From positions 1 to 64,000 of the forward strand of contig JBAXKJ010000018.1 in NCBI GenBank assembly GCA_037137375.1: a DNA stretch of 64,000 bases, read 5' to 3'. Both the position numbers and the translations under genes were made by a program. Each line of letters begins with the position of its first letter. The stretch's first letter is position 1. The DNA comes from CAINVV01 sp037137375 (GTDB taxonomy: Bacteria; Bacteroidota; Bacteroidia; Bacteroidales; Prolixibacteraceae). This document shows positions 42,240 through 50,633 of the stretch, piece after piece. The notes beneath the pieces are model-generated. The model was not told where the DNA came from and made no database searches. It saw only the letters and a list, made by a program, of their open reading frames with translations.

Positions 42240-44156
42240 TTATAGTACGTAAACAAAAATCAACACCAGTGCTACCACACCACCGACAAATACAAAAGCA
42301 TATTGTTGAACTCTACCCGTCTGCAAACCTTTGATCGAGTAGGAAACAAAAACTATAATATTAGCTATTCCGTTCATCGTTCCATCCACGATATGACGGT
42401 CGAACCAGGCAACCGGACGGGAGATGTAATTGAATATGATTTTCTTGGTAACAAAGAGATAGAATTCGTCGATGTAAAATTTGTGCAAAGCCCATTTGTA
42501 AAAGAAGCTGAATGAGCTGGAAACCTTACCAGGAAGGGCGTTTTCTGTCTTATACATCACGGTAGCTACGGCAATTCCAAGCACGCCAACCAGAACGGAA
42601 GGAATAGCGATCATCCAGTCGATGTGGGATTCGAAACCTAAACCATCAGATGTTACAAGGCTGTGGAAAGGTATGAAACCTGAGAATACCGATCCAAAGG
42701 CAAGAATCATCAGCGGGATAGTCATCACTAGTGGTGATTCATGCGGGGTATGGTGGTAATGACGGTCGTGACCCCAGAAAATATTGTAATAGAGGCGGAA
42801 CATGTAGAAGGCGGTCAGGCCGGCTACGAAATATTCAATACCAAATAATATTTTGTTGTGGTGGAAAGCGGCGACTAAAATCTCATCCTTGCTGAAGAAT
42901 CCTGAGAATGGCGGAATACCGGCAATCGTCAGACAGGCAATAAGGAAGGTCATATGGGTGATAGGCAAATACTTGCGTAGTCCGCCCATTTCAGTCATAT
43001 CGTTGCTGTGAACCGCATGAATAACAGCTCCGGCGCCAAGGAATAAAAGCGCCTTGAACATCGCATGGGTAAACAGGTGGAAATTTCCAGCCATGAAGCC
43101 GAGTCCTTCTTCACCTCCGTAACCGGAAACGCCTAATGCGAGCATCATATAGCCAATCTGCGACATGGTCGAAAAGGCCAAAACCCTTTTAATATCTGTT
43201 TGAGTGGTCGCGATCACTGCGGCAAAGAGCGAGGTAAAAGCCCCAACCCAGGCAACCACTTCCAGCGCAAAAGGCCCACCCTGCGCATAAACAGGGAACA
43301 GCCTGGCAACGAGGTAAACACCCGCAACCACCATCGTGGCAGCGTGGATCAATGCGGAAACCGGTGTCGGGCCCTCCATGGCATCCGGCAACCAAATGTG
43401 CAGCGGGAACATGGCCGATTTACCGGCACCACCAACGAAGATCAGGATCAACGCCCAGGTAATGACAGAAAGTCCCATGAAGACCGCTCCGCCCTTGGAG
43501 GCAATGGCCAGACCATGAGGATCTGTTAAAGTTTGGAAATCGAATGTTCCGGTATTAAAAGAGAGTATCAGGATACCGATCAGGAAGCCGAGGTCGGCAA
43601 ACCTGGTGACGATAAATGCTTTCTTGGCAGCCGAGAAGGCGCTTGGTTTTTCGTAATAATATCCGATCAACAAGAAGGAAGAAACACCCACCAACTCCCA
43701 GAAGATATACATCTGAAACAGGTTGGTTGCCAGGACCAGTCCTAACATCGAGAAACTGAACAAGGAAAGGAATGCATAGAAACGGGCGAATCCACGCTCG
43801 CCTTCCATATATCCCAGACTGTAAATATGAACCATGAATGAAACTGTGGTAATGACTACCAGCATCATCACGGAGATCGGATCGATCAGGATTCCCAGAT
43901 TGATGGTTAGCTTTTCCGTCAGGTGCAGCCAGGTAATTTCGAAGGCCTTGGAAGAGGTAAACGCGGTACCCGCAACATGGTCAGCGATGAAATATTTAAA
44001 GGCTGTATAATAAGATAAGAAAGCACCGATTCCAAGACCTGTTGTGCCAATCAGACCTCCCAGTTTCCCTTTCAGTTTGTCTTCAAATATTCCGACGAAG
44101 ACGAATACGAAGAAAGGAATCAGCGGAATCAACAATGTATATGCGTAACTGTTCAT
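42240..44156 (-). CDS. nuoL: Complex I subunit L
   Basis: A 638-residue distal antiporter-like subunit. Conserved regions include YIFWELVGVSSFLLIGYYYEKPS and GKSAMFPLHIWLPDAMEGPTPVSALIHAATMVVAGVYL. The C-terminal extension that forms the lateral helix and last membrane segments is present. Gene spacing to nuoK is five bases. Confidence 0.97.
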   Translation of the reverse strand: MNSYAYTLLIPLIPFFVFVFVGIFEDKLKGKLGGLIGTTGLGIGAFLSYYTAFKYFIADHVAGTAFTSSKAFEITWLHLTEKLTINLGILIDPISVMMLVVITTVSFMVHIYSLGYMEGERGFARFYAFLSLFSFSMLGLVLATNLFQMYIFWELVGVSSFLLIGYYYEKPSAFSAAKKAFIVTRFADLGFLIGILILSFNTGTFDFQTLTDPHGLAIASKGGAVFMGLSVITWALILIFVGGAGKSAMFPLHIWLPDAMEGPTPVSALIHAATMVVAGVYLVARLFPVYAQGGPFALEVVAWVGAFTSLFAAVIATTQTDIKRVLAFSTMSQIGYMMLALGVSGYGGEEGLGFMAGNFHLFTHAMFKALLFLGAGAVIHAVHSNDMTEMGGLRKYLPITHMTFLIACLTIAGIPPFSGFFSKDEILVAAFHHNKILFGIEYFVAGLTAFYMFRLYYNIFWGHDRHYHHTPHESPLVMTIPLMILAFGSVFSGFIPFHSLVTSDGLGFESHIDWMIAIPSVLVGVLGIAVATVMYKTENALPGKVSSSFSFFYKWALHKFYIDEFYLFVTKKIIFNYISRPVAWFDRHIVDGTMNGIANIIVFVSYSIKGLQTGRVQQYAFVFVGGVVALVLIFVYVL

Positions 44157-44161
44157 AGGTT

Positions 44162-44479
44162 TTAAAATTTCATTTGGTCAAGATTCTCAACATCGATAGA
44201 CTTGAAGTTCCGGTAGATGTTGATGATAATAGCTATGGCGACGGCTGCCTCGGAGGCGGCAACAGCAATTACAATCAGGCTGAAAAAATGACCATGTAAT
44301 TGATTCGGATAGAGAAACCGATTGAATACCACGAAATTAATATTGACAGAATTGAGGATCAGCTCAATTGACATCAGCATGGTGATCAGATTTCTTCTTG
44401 TCAGGAAACCATAGATGCCTATGAAGAACATCAGGGTACTGATTACAAGAAAGGAATTGAGTGGGATATTATCTATCAT
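44162..44479 (-). CDS. nuoK: Complex I subunit K
   Basis: A 105-residue three-helix subunit with the conserved acidic positions in LITMLMSIELILNSVNINFV and VIAVAASEAAVAIAI. Its ATG overlaps the stop of nuoJ by four bases. Confidence 0.96.
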   Translation of the reverse strand: MIDNIPLNSFLVISTLMFFIGIYGFLTRRNLITMLMSIELILNSVNINFVVFNRFLYPNQLHGHFFSLIVIAVAASEAAVAIAIIINIYRNFKSIDVENLDQMKF

Positions 44480-45012
44480 GACTTTGTTGAATTAGCAGGA
44501 TTTAGAGATTTTTCCTTTTTAGCCAGCACGATAGCTCCGACCATTGCGGCGAGCAACAGAACAGAGATCACTTCGAAGGGAAGGGCAAAACCGTCCCGGC
44601 CCGTAGAAACCAATGCGCGTCCAACGTTGGTGACATTGGAGTCGAGTGCGGGCGCGGTTGTGGACACGAAGGCAAATTTGAAGATCGTCAATAGTGTCAG
44701 TACTGCGCCTGCGGCAACCGCGAGGGCAGAGAAGATTTGTTGCCTGACAGGGGCGACTACGGCCTTTTCGCTGACGTGACTAGTTAGCAGAATCGAGAAG
44801 ATAATCAGTACGATAATACCTCCGGCGTAAACTGTCAACTGAACGGCAGCAAGGAAATTGTATTTCAGCATGAAATAAAGTCCGGCAGTGGAGACCAGCA
44901 CGAAAAGCAGGTAGACCGCCGACCTTAAGATTCTGCGACTGGTGACGGTCATGACCGAGAAGGTCAGAATTGAACCGGCAAACAGGTAGAACATGATATC
45001 ACTGAGCGTCAT
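44476..45012 (-). CDS. nuoJ: Complex I subunit J
   Basis: A 178-residue subunit with five membrane segments. LKYNFLAAVQLTVYAGGIIVLIIF is the conserved third helix with its proton-path tyrosine and pi-bulge region. It lies 24 bases after nuoI and overlaps nuoK. Confidence 0.95.
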   Translation of the reverse strand: MTLSDIMFYLFAGSILTFSVMTVTSRRILRSAVYLLFVLVSTAGLYFMLKYNFLAAVQLTVYAGGIIVLIIFSILLTSHVSEKAVVAPVRQQIFSALAVAAGAVLTLLTIFKFAFVSTTAPALDSNVTNVGRALVSTGRDGFALPFEVISVLLLAAMVGAIVLAKKEKSLNPANSTKS

Positions 45013-45036
45013 AACTAATATTTTTATTTCAGTTTA

Positions 45037-45519
45037 TTACTCTTTTACTCCTTGTGCAATTTTCGAACCCGGCTTGTTTAACACTTTTGTCAGCAAGGAA
45101 CGATCCCATACTGCGTGTTCAAACTCCTGACCCATGATGATAGCTCCTGTCGGACAGGCTTTTATGCATAGATTGCATAGGGTACACATTCCGAGGTGAT
45201 AGATGTGCTTATCGATGGCCCGTTTTTTCTTGCCCTCTTCGTTCACTTCCATCTTACTTATGATTTCAATTGATCCGTTGGGACAATTGAGTTCACAGAT
45301 ACCGCAACCGGTACAGAGGTGCTCGTTGGCTTCGCTGTGGGGCATGATTACCTCACCACGAAAACGGTCGAACATCTTCAGCATCTCGCGGTTTTCGGGA
45401 TACTGCTGTGTGACGTGTTTCCAGGGAGTAAAAAAATACTTCGCGGTAACTCTCATACCGACCAGAAGTGTCCATACTCCTTTGAAAACTGTGCTGATAT
45501 ATTGAAATAGCGCATTCAT
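45037..45519 (-). CDS. nuoI: Complex I subunit I (2[4Fe-4S])
   Basis: A 160-residue peripheral iron-sulfur subunit with two ferredoxin motifs: CTGCGICELNCPNG and CTLCNLCIKACPTG, which bind clusters N6a and N6b. An N-terminal amphipathic segment anchors it to the membrane arm. In a complex without NuoEFG this subunit is the likely docking point for an external reduced ferredoxin or flavodoxin. Confidence 0.96.
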   Translation of the reverse strand: MNALFQYISTVFKGVWTLLVGMRVTAKYFFTPWKHVTQQYPENREMLKMFDRFRGEVIMPHSEANEHLCTGCGICELNCPNGSIEIISKMEVNEEGKKKRAIDKHIYHLGMCTLCNLCIKACPTGAIIMGQEFEHAVWDRSLLTKVLNKPGSKIAQGVKE

Positions 45520-45531
45520 AAAGCGAGGATT

Positions 45532-46620
45532 TTACAGATGGAATTTGGTTAATACGATCAGGCTCATCAGCAGGATATTAACCAGATTGATTGGCAACAG
45601 GTATTTCCACTCGAGGGTAAGGATCTGGTCGACCCTCAGGCGAGGGAATGTCCATTTAAACCACATGATCAGGAAGATGACACCCCCAATTTTCAGGAAG
45701 AACCATACCAGTGGAGGAATAAAGTCCATCACGTGATTAAAAGATTCTAAAGAGCCAAAATGCAGTGGCATCCAGCCTCCGAGGAAAACGGTGGTGGCCA
45801 TGGCTGCAACAATAAACATATTGATATATTCTGCCAGGAAGAAGAAGGCAAATTTAATACCGGAATATTCCGTGTGGAAGCCTGCAGTTAGTTCCGATTC
45901 TGCCTCTGCAAGGTCGAATGGTCCGCGGTTGGTTTCGGCTGTTCCGGCTATCAGGAAGATTACAAAGGCAATCAGGGCTGGAACGTGGCCCTTGAACAGG
46001 AACCAGGCGTCGCGCTGTCCTTCGACGATGACGGAGAGCTGCATGGACCCGGCGAAGATAATCATGGTAACCAGTGAGAGGGAGACAGAAAGCTCATAGC
46101 TGAGGATCTGCGCACCACTACGCATGGCTCCGATTAAGGAATATTTGTTGTTACTGGACCATCCTGCGATCAGGATACCGATCACACCGATCGAGGAGAC
46201 TGCCGTAACATAAAAGATACCGATGTCAAAATCCATTGTTTGCAACCCCTTGGCGAATGGAAGAACCGCGATGGCCATAAAGGTGGCAATCATGGTAATG
46301 AAAGGAGCCAGGTTGTAAAGAAATTTGTCGGCGCTCTTTGGCATGATCAGCTCCTTCATCAGCAATTTGATGAAGTCGGCGATGGTCTGTAGCAGACCCC
46401 AGGGGCCAACACGCATAGGGCCCATACGTTGCTGGAAGGCAGCGCAGACTTTCCGTTCGGCGTAAACCAGGAATAATCCGAATAGCGCAATAAAAAGCAA
46501 ATAACAGACTCCGATGACTGTCCATTCAACAATGGTTGTGGCAGTTGGAGACATCCGCTCCAAAAACCACAGGTGCATGTTGTGGGTCATTTCTGTAAAG
46601 TCGTAAATATTGAATCCCAT
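45532..46620 (-). CDS. nuoH: Complex I subunit H
   Basis: A 362-residue subunit forming part of the quinone site. ERKVCAAFQQRMGPMRVGPWGLLQTIADFIKLLMKE is the conserved loop, and FDLAEAESELTAGFHTEYSG the acidic quinone-channel segment. It follows nuoD after 41 bases. Confidence 0.96.
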   Translation of the reverse strand: MGFNIYDFTEMTHNMHLWFLERMSPTATTIVEWTVIGVCYLLFIALFGLFLVYAERKVCAAFQQRMGPMRVGPWGLLQTIADFIKLLMKELIMPKSADKFLYNLAPFITMIATFMAIAVLPFAKGLQTMDFDIGIFYVTAVSSIGVIGILIAGWSSNNKYSLIGAMRSGAQILSYELSVSLSLVTMIIFAGSMQLSVIVEGQRDAWFLFKGHVPALIAFVIFLIAGTAETNRGPFDLAEAESELTAGFHTEYSGIKFAFFFLAEYINMFIVAAMATTVFLGGWMPLHFGSLESFNHVMDFIPPLVWFFLKIGGVIFLIMWFKWTFPRLRVDQILTLEWKYLLPINLVNILLMSLIVLTKFHL

Positions 46621-46661
46621 TATTTAGTTGATTTTCGATAGTTCAATCGTGTTATTACTAA

Positions 46662-47795
46662 TTACCTGTCAATGTCCGGTATAACCAGGTCGAGCGTCGA
46701 CATGATCGCAACCAGGTCAGCAATCTTATGACCGGCAGCCATCTTGTTGAGCGCGAAAAGATTAGAGAATCCCGGAGAGCGGAACTTCACGCGATAAGGG
46801 TTTTTCTTGCCATCGCTGACGACATAAACACCAAACTCGCCCCTTGCAGTTTCCACTCGTTGGTAAAACTCACCCTCAGGCAGTTTGACTACACCTTTCA
46901 TCTTCACCGCATAATCACCTTCCGGGATGTTGTCAATCAACTGCTCAATGATGTGCAGAGATTCGTGCATCTCTTCCATTCTCAACTGGTAACGGGTGAA
47001 AGTGTCTCCTTTGGTAGCCAGTTTTTCTTCGAACTGAACCAGCGGATAAGCACTGTATGGATTGTGTTTTCTGACATCGCAGGAGAAACCTGAACCACGT
47101 CCGGAAGGACCGGTAACGCCCCATGCAATTGCATCCTCTAGGGAAAGATAGCCGATATCGTCGGTTCTCTGTCTGAAAATAACATTGCCAGTGAGCAAAC
47201 GGTCGTATTCAGGAAGTTTTGTCCTAAACTCCTTGATAAAATCTTTGACCCTCTTTTGGAAATTTGGATGGATATCGAACATCAGTCCACCTGGAACATT
47301 GTAGTTGACAGTCATCCTGGCGCCACAAGTCTCCTCGAAAATATCCAGGATATGTTCGCGGTCGCGCAGACCGTAAAAGAAGGTTGTCAGTGCACCGAGG
47401 TCCATCCCCATAACACACCACCAAAGTTGGTGGGAAGCCAGACGGGACAGCTCATCCATGATGGTGCGGATGTATTTGACTCGCTCGGGAACCTCTACCT
47501 GAAGGGCATCTTCGACCAAAAGGCAGACGGCTTCATTGTTCATATGAGCCGAAAGGTAGTCCATGCGGTCGGTCAGGTGAATAAACTGAGGGTAGGTGAG
47601 GGCCTCACACATTTTTTCGATGCCGCTATGGATATATCCGACATGCGGTTGAATGTGATGGACAATTTCGCCTTCCAGACGGACAAGTAACCTAAGTACC
47701 CCATGAGTTGAAGGGTGCTGGGGCCCCATGTTCACCAGATATTCATCGGTATGGATCTTATCCGAGCTAATGATAATTTCTTTAGTTTCAGACAT
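46662..47795 (-). CDS. nuoD: Complex I subunit D
   Basis: A 377-residue 49-kDa-type subunit. The start contains NMGPQHPSTHGVLRLLVRLEGE, with the quinone-binding His, and GPSGRGSGFSCDVRKHNPYSAY is also conserved. NuoC and NuoD are separate here, unlike the fused form in some relatives. Confidence 0.97.
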   Translation of the reverse strand: MSETKEIIISSDKIHTDEYLVNMGPQHPSTHGVLRLLVRLEGEIVHHIQPHVGYIHSGIEKMCEALTYPQFIHLTDRMDYLSAHMNNEAVCLLVEDALQVEVPERVKYIRTIMDELSRLASHQLWWCVMGMDLGALTTFFYGLRDREHILDIFEETCGARMTVNYNVPGGLMFDIHPNFQKRVKDFIKEFRTKLPEYDRLLTGNVIFRQRTDDIGYLSLEDAIAWGVTGPSGRGSGFSCDVRKHNPYSAYPLVQFEEKLATKGDTFTRYQLRMEEMHESLHIIEQLIDNIPEGDYAVKMKGVVKLPEGEFYQRVETARGEFGVYVVSDGKKNPYRVKFRSPGFSNLFALNKMAAGHKIADLVAIMSTLDLVIPDIDR

Positions 47796-47799
47796 AAGG

Positions 47800-48255
47800 C
47801 TATCGTTCTACTATTCTTACTTCGTCTTTGTAATCTTTTCTCAAAGGGAAACCCCACGTGTCATCGAGGAAAAGTCTGCGCATGTCAGTGTGGTTGTTGA
47901 ACTTAACACCCAACAAATCGTACACTTCCCTTTCGTGGTATTTGGCTGTCTGCCAAACATCACTGACGGTATCTACCTTTGGATCAACGCGATCTGCGGT
48001 ATTGGTCTTCAGTACCAAAGTGTGTCTGTGGTTGACAGATTCGAGGTGATAGACTATCTGCATCTTTTCGGGATAATCCACGCCGGTCAGACAGAACAGG
48101 TAGTCGAACGATAAAACCGGTAAAGCCTTGAGCTTTACAGAAGTTTCGTGCAAATCCTCTGCCTGAACAACCATTTCTACATACTGTTTGCCAAGTGTGA
48201 TCTCGGCTTTTGGAAACTCACCCGTCAGGCAAGCTTGAAGTTCTTCATTTGTCAT
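47800..48255 (-). CDS. nuoC: Complex I subunit C
   Basis: A 151-residue 30-kDa-type subunit recognised by YHEREVYDLLGVKFNNHTDMRRLFLDDTWGFPLRKDY near the C-terminus. It starts 71 bases after nuoB and ends four bases before nuoD. Confidence 0.95.
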   Translation of the reverse strand: MTNEELQACLTGEFPKAEITLGKQYVEMVVQAEDLHETSVKLKALPVLSFDYLFCLTGVDYPEKMQIVYHLESVNHRHTLVLKTNTADRVDPKVDTVSDVWQTAKYHEREVYDLLGVKFNNHTDMRRLFLDDTWGFPLRKDYKDEVRIVER

Positions 48256-48326
48256 GTCACTTAAAGATCAGTTGGTTAAGTGATTTATTGTTTGGTTGAT
48301 TGATTTTCCCATTTCCAAGGTTAGCA

Positions 48327-48899
48327 TCAGGGTTGTGGGGTATTTTTTTGCTGTTTTCTGGAGAAATAGCGTTGTCTTTTGATTTTCTTGTGCAGCTGCA
48401 GCATCCCGTAGAGCAAGGCTTCTGGCCGGGGAGGGCATCCTGGTATGTAAACATCCACAGGAATCACGTGATCCGCACCCTTTACAACCGCGTAGGAATT
48501 GTAGTAGAAAGGTCCGCCTGAAACAGCGCAGCCACCCATTGCGACCACATATTTCGGATCAGCAATCTGATCGTAAAGACGCTTAAGAACCGGGGCCATT
48601 TTATAATTGATAGTACCGGAAATAATGATCAGGTCAGCCTGACGTGGTGTTGCACGGGCAACTTCCATACCGAACCTCGACATATCGTGCCTGGAGGCGC
48701 CCACAGCCATGAATTCGATGGCGCAGCAGCGTGTTCCAAAAGTAAGCGGCCAGAGGGAATTTGCGCGGGACCAGTTAATAAGATCATCTAATTTGGCGAG
48801 GACGATACTTCCTCCTTCATATTCGGCAAGGATTGGATAATCGTTTGCCTCAAATTCTTTTTTACTTTTTACTCCCATTTCAATGCATGTTTTTTCCAT
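48327..48899 (-). CDS. nuoB: Complex I subunit B (cluster N2)
   Basis: A 190-residue PSST-type subunit. The N2 cluster ligands are two adjacent cysteines in FGTRCCAIEFMA, one in VAMGGCAVSGGPF, and one in YIPGCPPRPEALL. It overlaps nuoA by 31 bases. N2 is the final electron donor to quinone. Confidence 0.97.
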   Translation of the reverse strand: MEKTCIEMGVKSKKEFEANDYPILAEYEGGSIVLAKLDDLINWSRANSLWPLTFGTRCCAIEFMAVGASRHDMSRFGMEVARATPRQADLIIISGTINYKMAPVLKRLYDQIADPKYVVAMGGCAVSGGPFYYNSYAVVKGADHVIPVDVYIPGCPPRPEALLYGMLQLHKKIKRQRYFSRKQQKNTPQP

Positions 48900-49219
48900 C
48901 CGTAAAACAATCCCAAACCTAATATGGCGAAGAAGATGACGATCTCAACAAAGCCGGTCATGCCAACTTCCCTCATCACAGTCGCCCAAGGGAAGACAAA
49001 TACCGTCTCCACATCGAAAATGAGGAAAAGGATGGCAAAAAGATAATAACCGACGGTGTACTGATTCCAGGTCTCGCCGATGGTCTCCATACCGCACTCA
49101 TAAGGTTCAAACTTGGCAGTATTGAACGACGTCGGCGGAACATAACTGGAAAACAGGATGGCCAGTCCGACGAGTGAAATGGCAGTAATGAAGAAAAGTA
49201 TCAGTGCACTACTTTCCAT
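48869..49219 (-). CDS. nuoA: Complex I subunit A
   Basis: A 116-residue three-helix subunit. FEPYECGMETIGETWNQYTVGYYLFAILFLIFDVETVF is the conserved loop and helix with the acidic pair. It is the first gene of the operon; the promoter candidate at 49291-49318 lies about 70 bases upstream. Confidence 0.97.
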   Translation of the reverse strand: MESSALILFFITAISLVGLAILFSSYVPPTSFNTAKFEPYECGMETIGETWNQYTVGYYLFAILFLIFDVETVFVFPWATVMREVGMTGFVEIVIFFAILGLGLFYGWKKHALKWE

Positions 49220-49290
49220 ATAAAATTGTTTTAGGTGTTAATAAGAATTGTTCTAAATAACAGTGTATAAGGAACTTCATAAATCAGCGA

Positions 49291-49318
49291 CAAAAATAGA
49301 AGTTTTTCCTTAACGCAA
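49291..49318 (-). promoter_or_regulatory. Candidate promoter of the nuo operon
   Basis: On the minus strand TTG (49318-49316) is followed after 17 bases by TATTTTTG (49298-49291), an exact -7 match to TAnnTTTG. The spacing is shorter than the usual 19-21. It would give a leader of about 65 bases before nuoA. Confidence 0.5.
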
Positions 49319-49358
49319 TCGTCGATGTTAAAATATATTTAAAAAGATATGTAAATAT

Positions 49359-50171
49359 TTATCCACAGAGCGTGTAAAGATCTCGCTGCGAATTGATACA
49401 CATCACAGACAAATTTTCTGAATGACCGATCACATAAGCATCATCCAGTTTAAACAGGCGGTCTGCAAATGTCGATCTATGAGTAAATGATATAATCAGT
49501 AATCCGTTCTGAAAACTTTGCGCATGTTCCAGTGCAGTTCTCTGAATTTTCCAACTAGATTTACTTGTTTCTTCTATCTCAAAAGGGAAACTAAAATTTT
49601 TGAACAACCTGGTGATGGATGATAGATTACTCATTACCACTCTGTTGTCTTCCTCGAATGATTCTTTCGATTTGACCAGTGTGATTCTTGCCCCGTTGTG
49701 TCTTCCAAAATAGCTGCTCCAGAGCGCGAGGTCCTTGCATTTTTTCATGTATCCTATTGGGACGGCTATCCTTTGGTAACTTTTATCCGGATCCTCCACC
49801 GAAGAAACGAAGAGAAAAGGGAAACCGGAGTGTGGCAGGTGCGGCAGCAGTTCGCCGGCATTTTTCTTATGGGCTACAAGCGTCAGCGTATCATATTCCT
49901 CGGCGAGTTCGGTGAGCACAGCGTTCAGCGGATTTAACGTAAAATAATAGTGAACACGCTCTTTACCAAGGATCTCAGCAACAGGGACTGTCATGGCCCG
50001 TAACCTGGATTCGGCTTCTTCCATTTTCTTTCCTGACTTACCAGGATGGTAAATCAGGCACACTTCCTTCTCCAGGATCATCGCAACCTGCACCCCATGC
50101 AGAATCGCTACCTCTGTTTCAGGAGTGAAATCTACCCAGATGAAGATCTTTTGTTCGCCGTTAGCTAGCAT
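49359..50171 (-). CDS. Universal-stress-like tandem protein
   Basis: A 270-residue cytoplasmic protein with two alpha/beta halves (about 5-125 and 130-270). The first begins KIFIWVDFTPETEVAILHGVQVAMIL and the second YQRIAVPIGYMKKCKDLALWSSYF, the pattern of tandem UspA domains. The usual ATP-binding G-2x-G-9x-G(S/T) motif is not evident in either half, so nucleotide binding is uncertain. It is divergent from the metal-efflux locus and shares its short promoter region. Confidence 0.68.
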   Translation of the reverse strand: MLANGEQKIFIWVDFTPETEVAILHGVQVAMILEKEVCLIYHPGKSGKKMEEAESRLRAMTVPVAEILGKERVHYYFTLNPLNAVLTELAEEYDTLTLVAHKKNAGELLPHLPHSGFPFLFVSSVEDPDKSYQRIAVPIGYMKKCKDLALWSSYFGRHNGARITLVKSKESFEEDNRVVMSNLSSITRLFKNFSFPFEIEETSKSSWKIQRTALEHAQSFQNGLLIISFTHRSTFADRLFKLDDAYVIGHSENLSVMCINSQRDLYTLCG

Positions 50172-50191
50172 TAAAAGTGACTTTTTCTTTC

Positions 50192-50199
50192 CAAATGTA
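50192..50199 (-). promoter_or_regulatory. -7 box for the Usp-like gene
   Basis: TACATTTG on the minus strand matches TAnnTTTG exactly and lies 20 bases before the gene's start codon. It is back to back with the plus-strand box at 50221. Confidence 0.5.
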
Positions 50200-50220
50200 A
50201 GATAGATTATACATATCTTT

Positions 50221-50228
50221 TATATTTG
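50221..50228 (+). promoter_or_regulatory. -7 box for the metal-efflux locus
   Basis: TATATTTG matches TAnnTTTG exactly and ends ten bases before the start codon of the small Cys/His-rich gene, implying a very short or absent leader. Confidence 0.5.
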
Positions 50229-50238
50229 TAGTGTAATT

Positions 50239-50550
50239 ATGAAAATTTTAGCCTTCATATTGTCCTTATTTATCTTGTTTCTCACTGCAGTACCCTGCGT
50301 GGACAGACCGGAAGATCATTCTGTGGCAAAATCTGAAATATCTCCATTGACGAAGAACCATAGTCACCAGGATTGCGACCACTGTTCACCATTCTGCACC
50401 TGCAACTGTTGTTCTTCGCCCAAACTGCAGCAAAATATTGTTCTGTTGTTCAGTAATTTTGAGCTCATTACAGAATATTTTCCCGTTTACATTCCGGGAG
50501 TTTCGTCTTCTCCTTCGACCCGGATCTGGCAGCCTCCTCAATTCAGTTAA
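50239..50550 (+). CDS. Small exported Cys/His-rich protein (DUF6660-like)
   Basis: A 103-residue protein with a signal peptide (MKILAFILSLFILFLTAVPC). The central segment is rich in metal-binding residues: HSHQDCDHCSPFCTCNCC. It lies directly upstream of the CzcA-TolC fusion and its adaptor. Similar small proteins lie before cus/czc genes in other Bacteroidota. A periplasmic metal-binding or sensing role is likely but unproven. Confidence 0.75.
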   Translation: MKILAFILSLFILFLTAVPCVDRPEDHSVAKSEISPLTKNHSHQDCDHCSPFCTCNCCSSPKLQQNIVLLFSNFELITEYFPVYIPGVSSSPSTRIWQPPQFS

Positions 50551-50633
50551 TACGTCATTTTTCTCCTGAATCTGTGCCTTTATTACGAGAAACAGGCAGA
50601 CAGGAATTTGTATTAACTTGACTCTTTCTCCTT

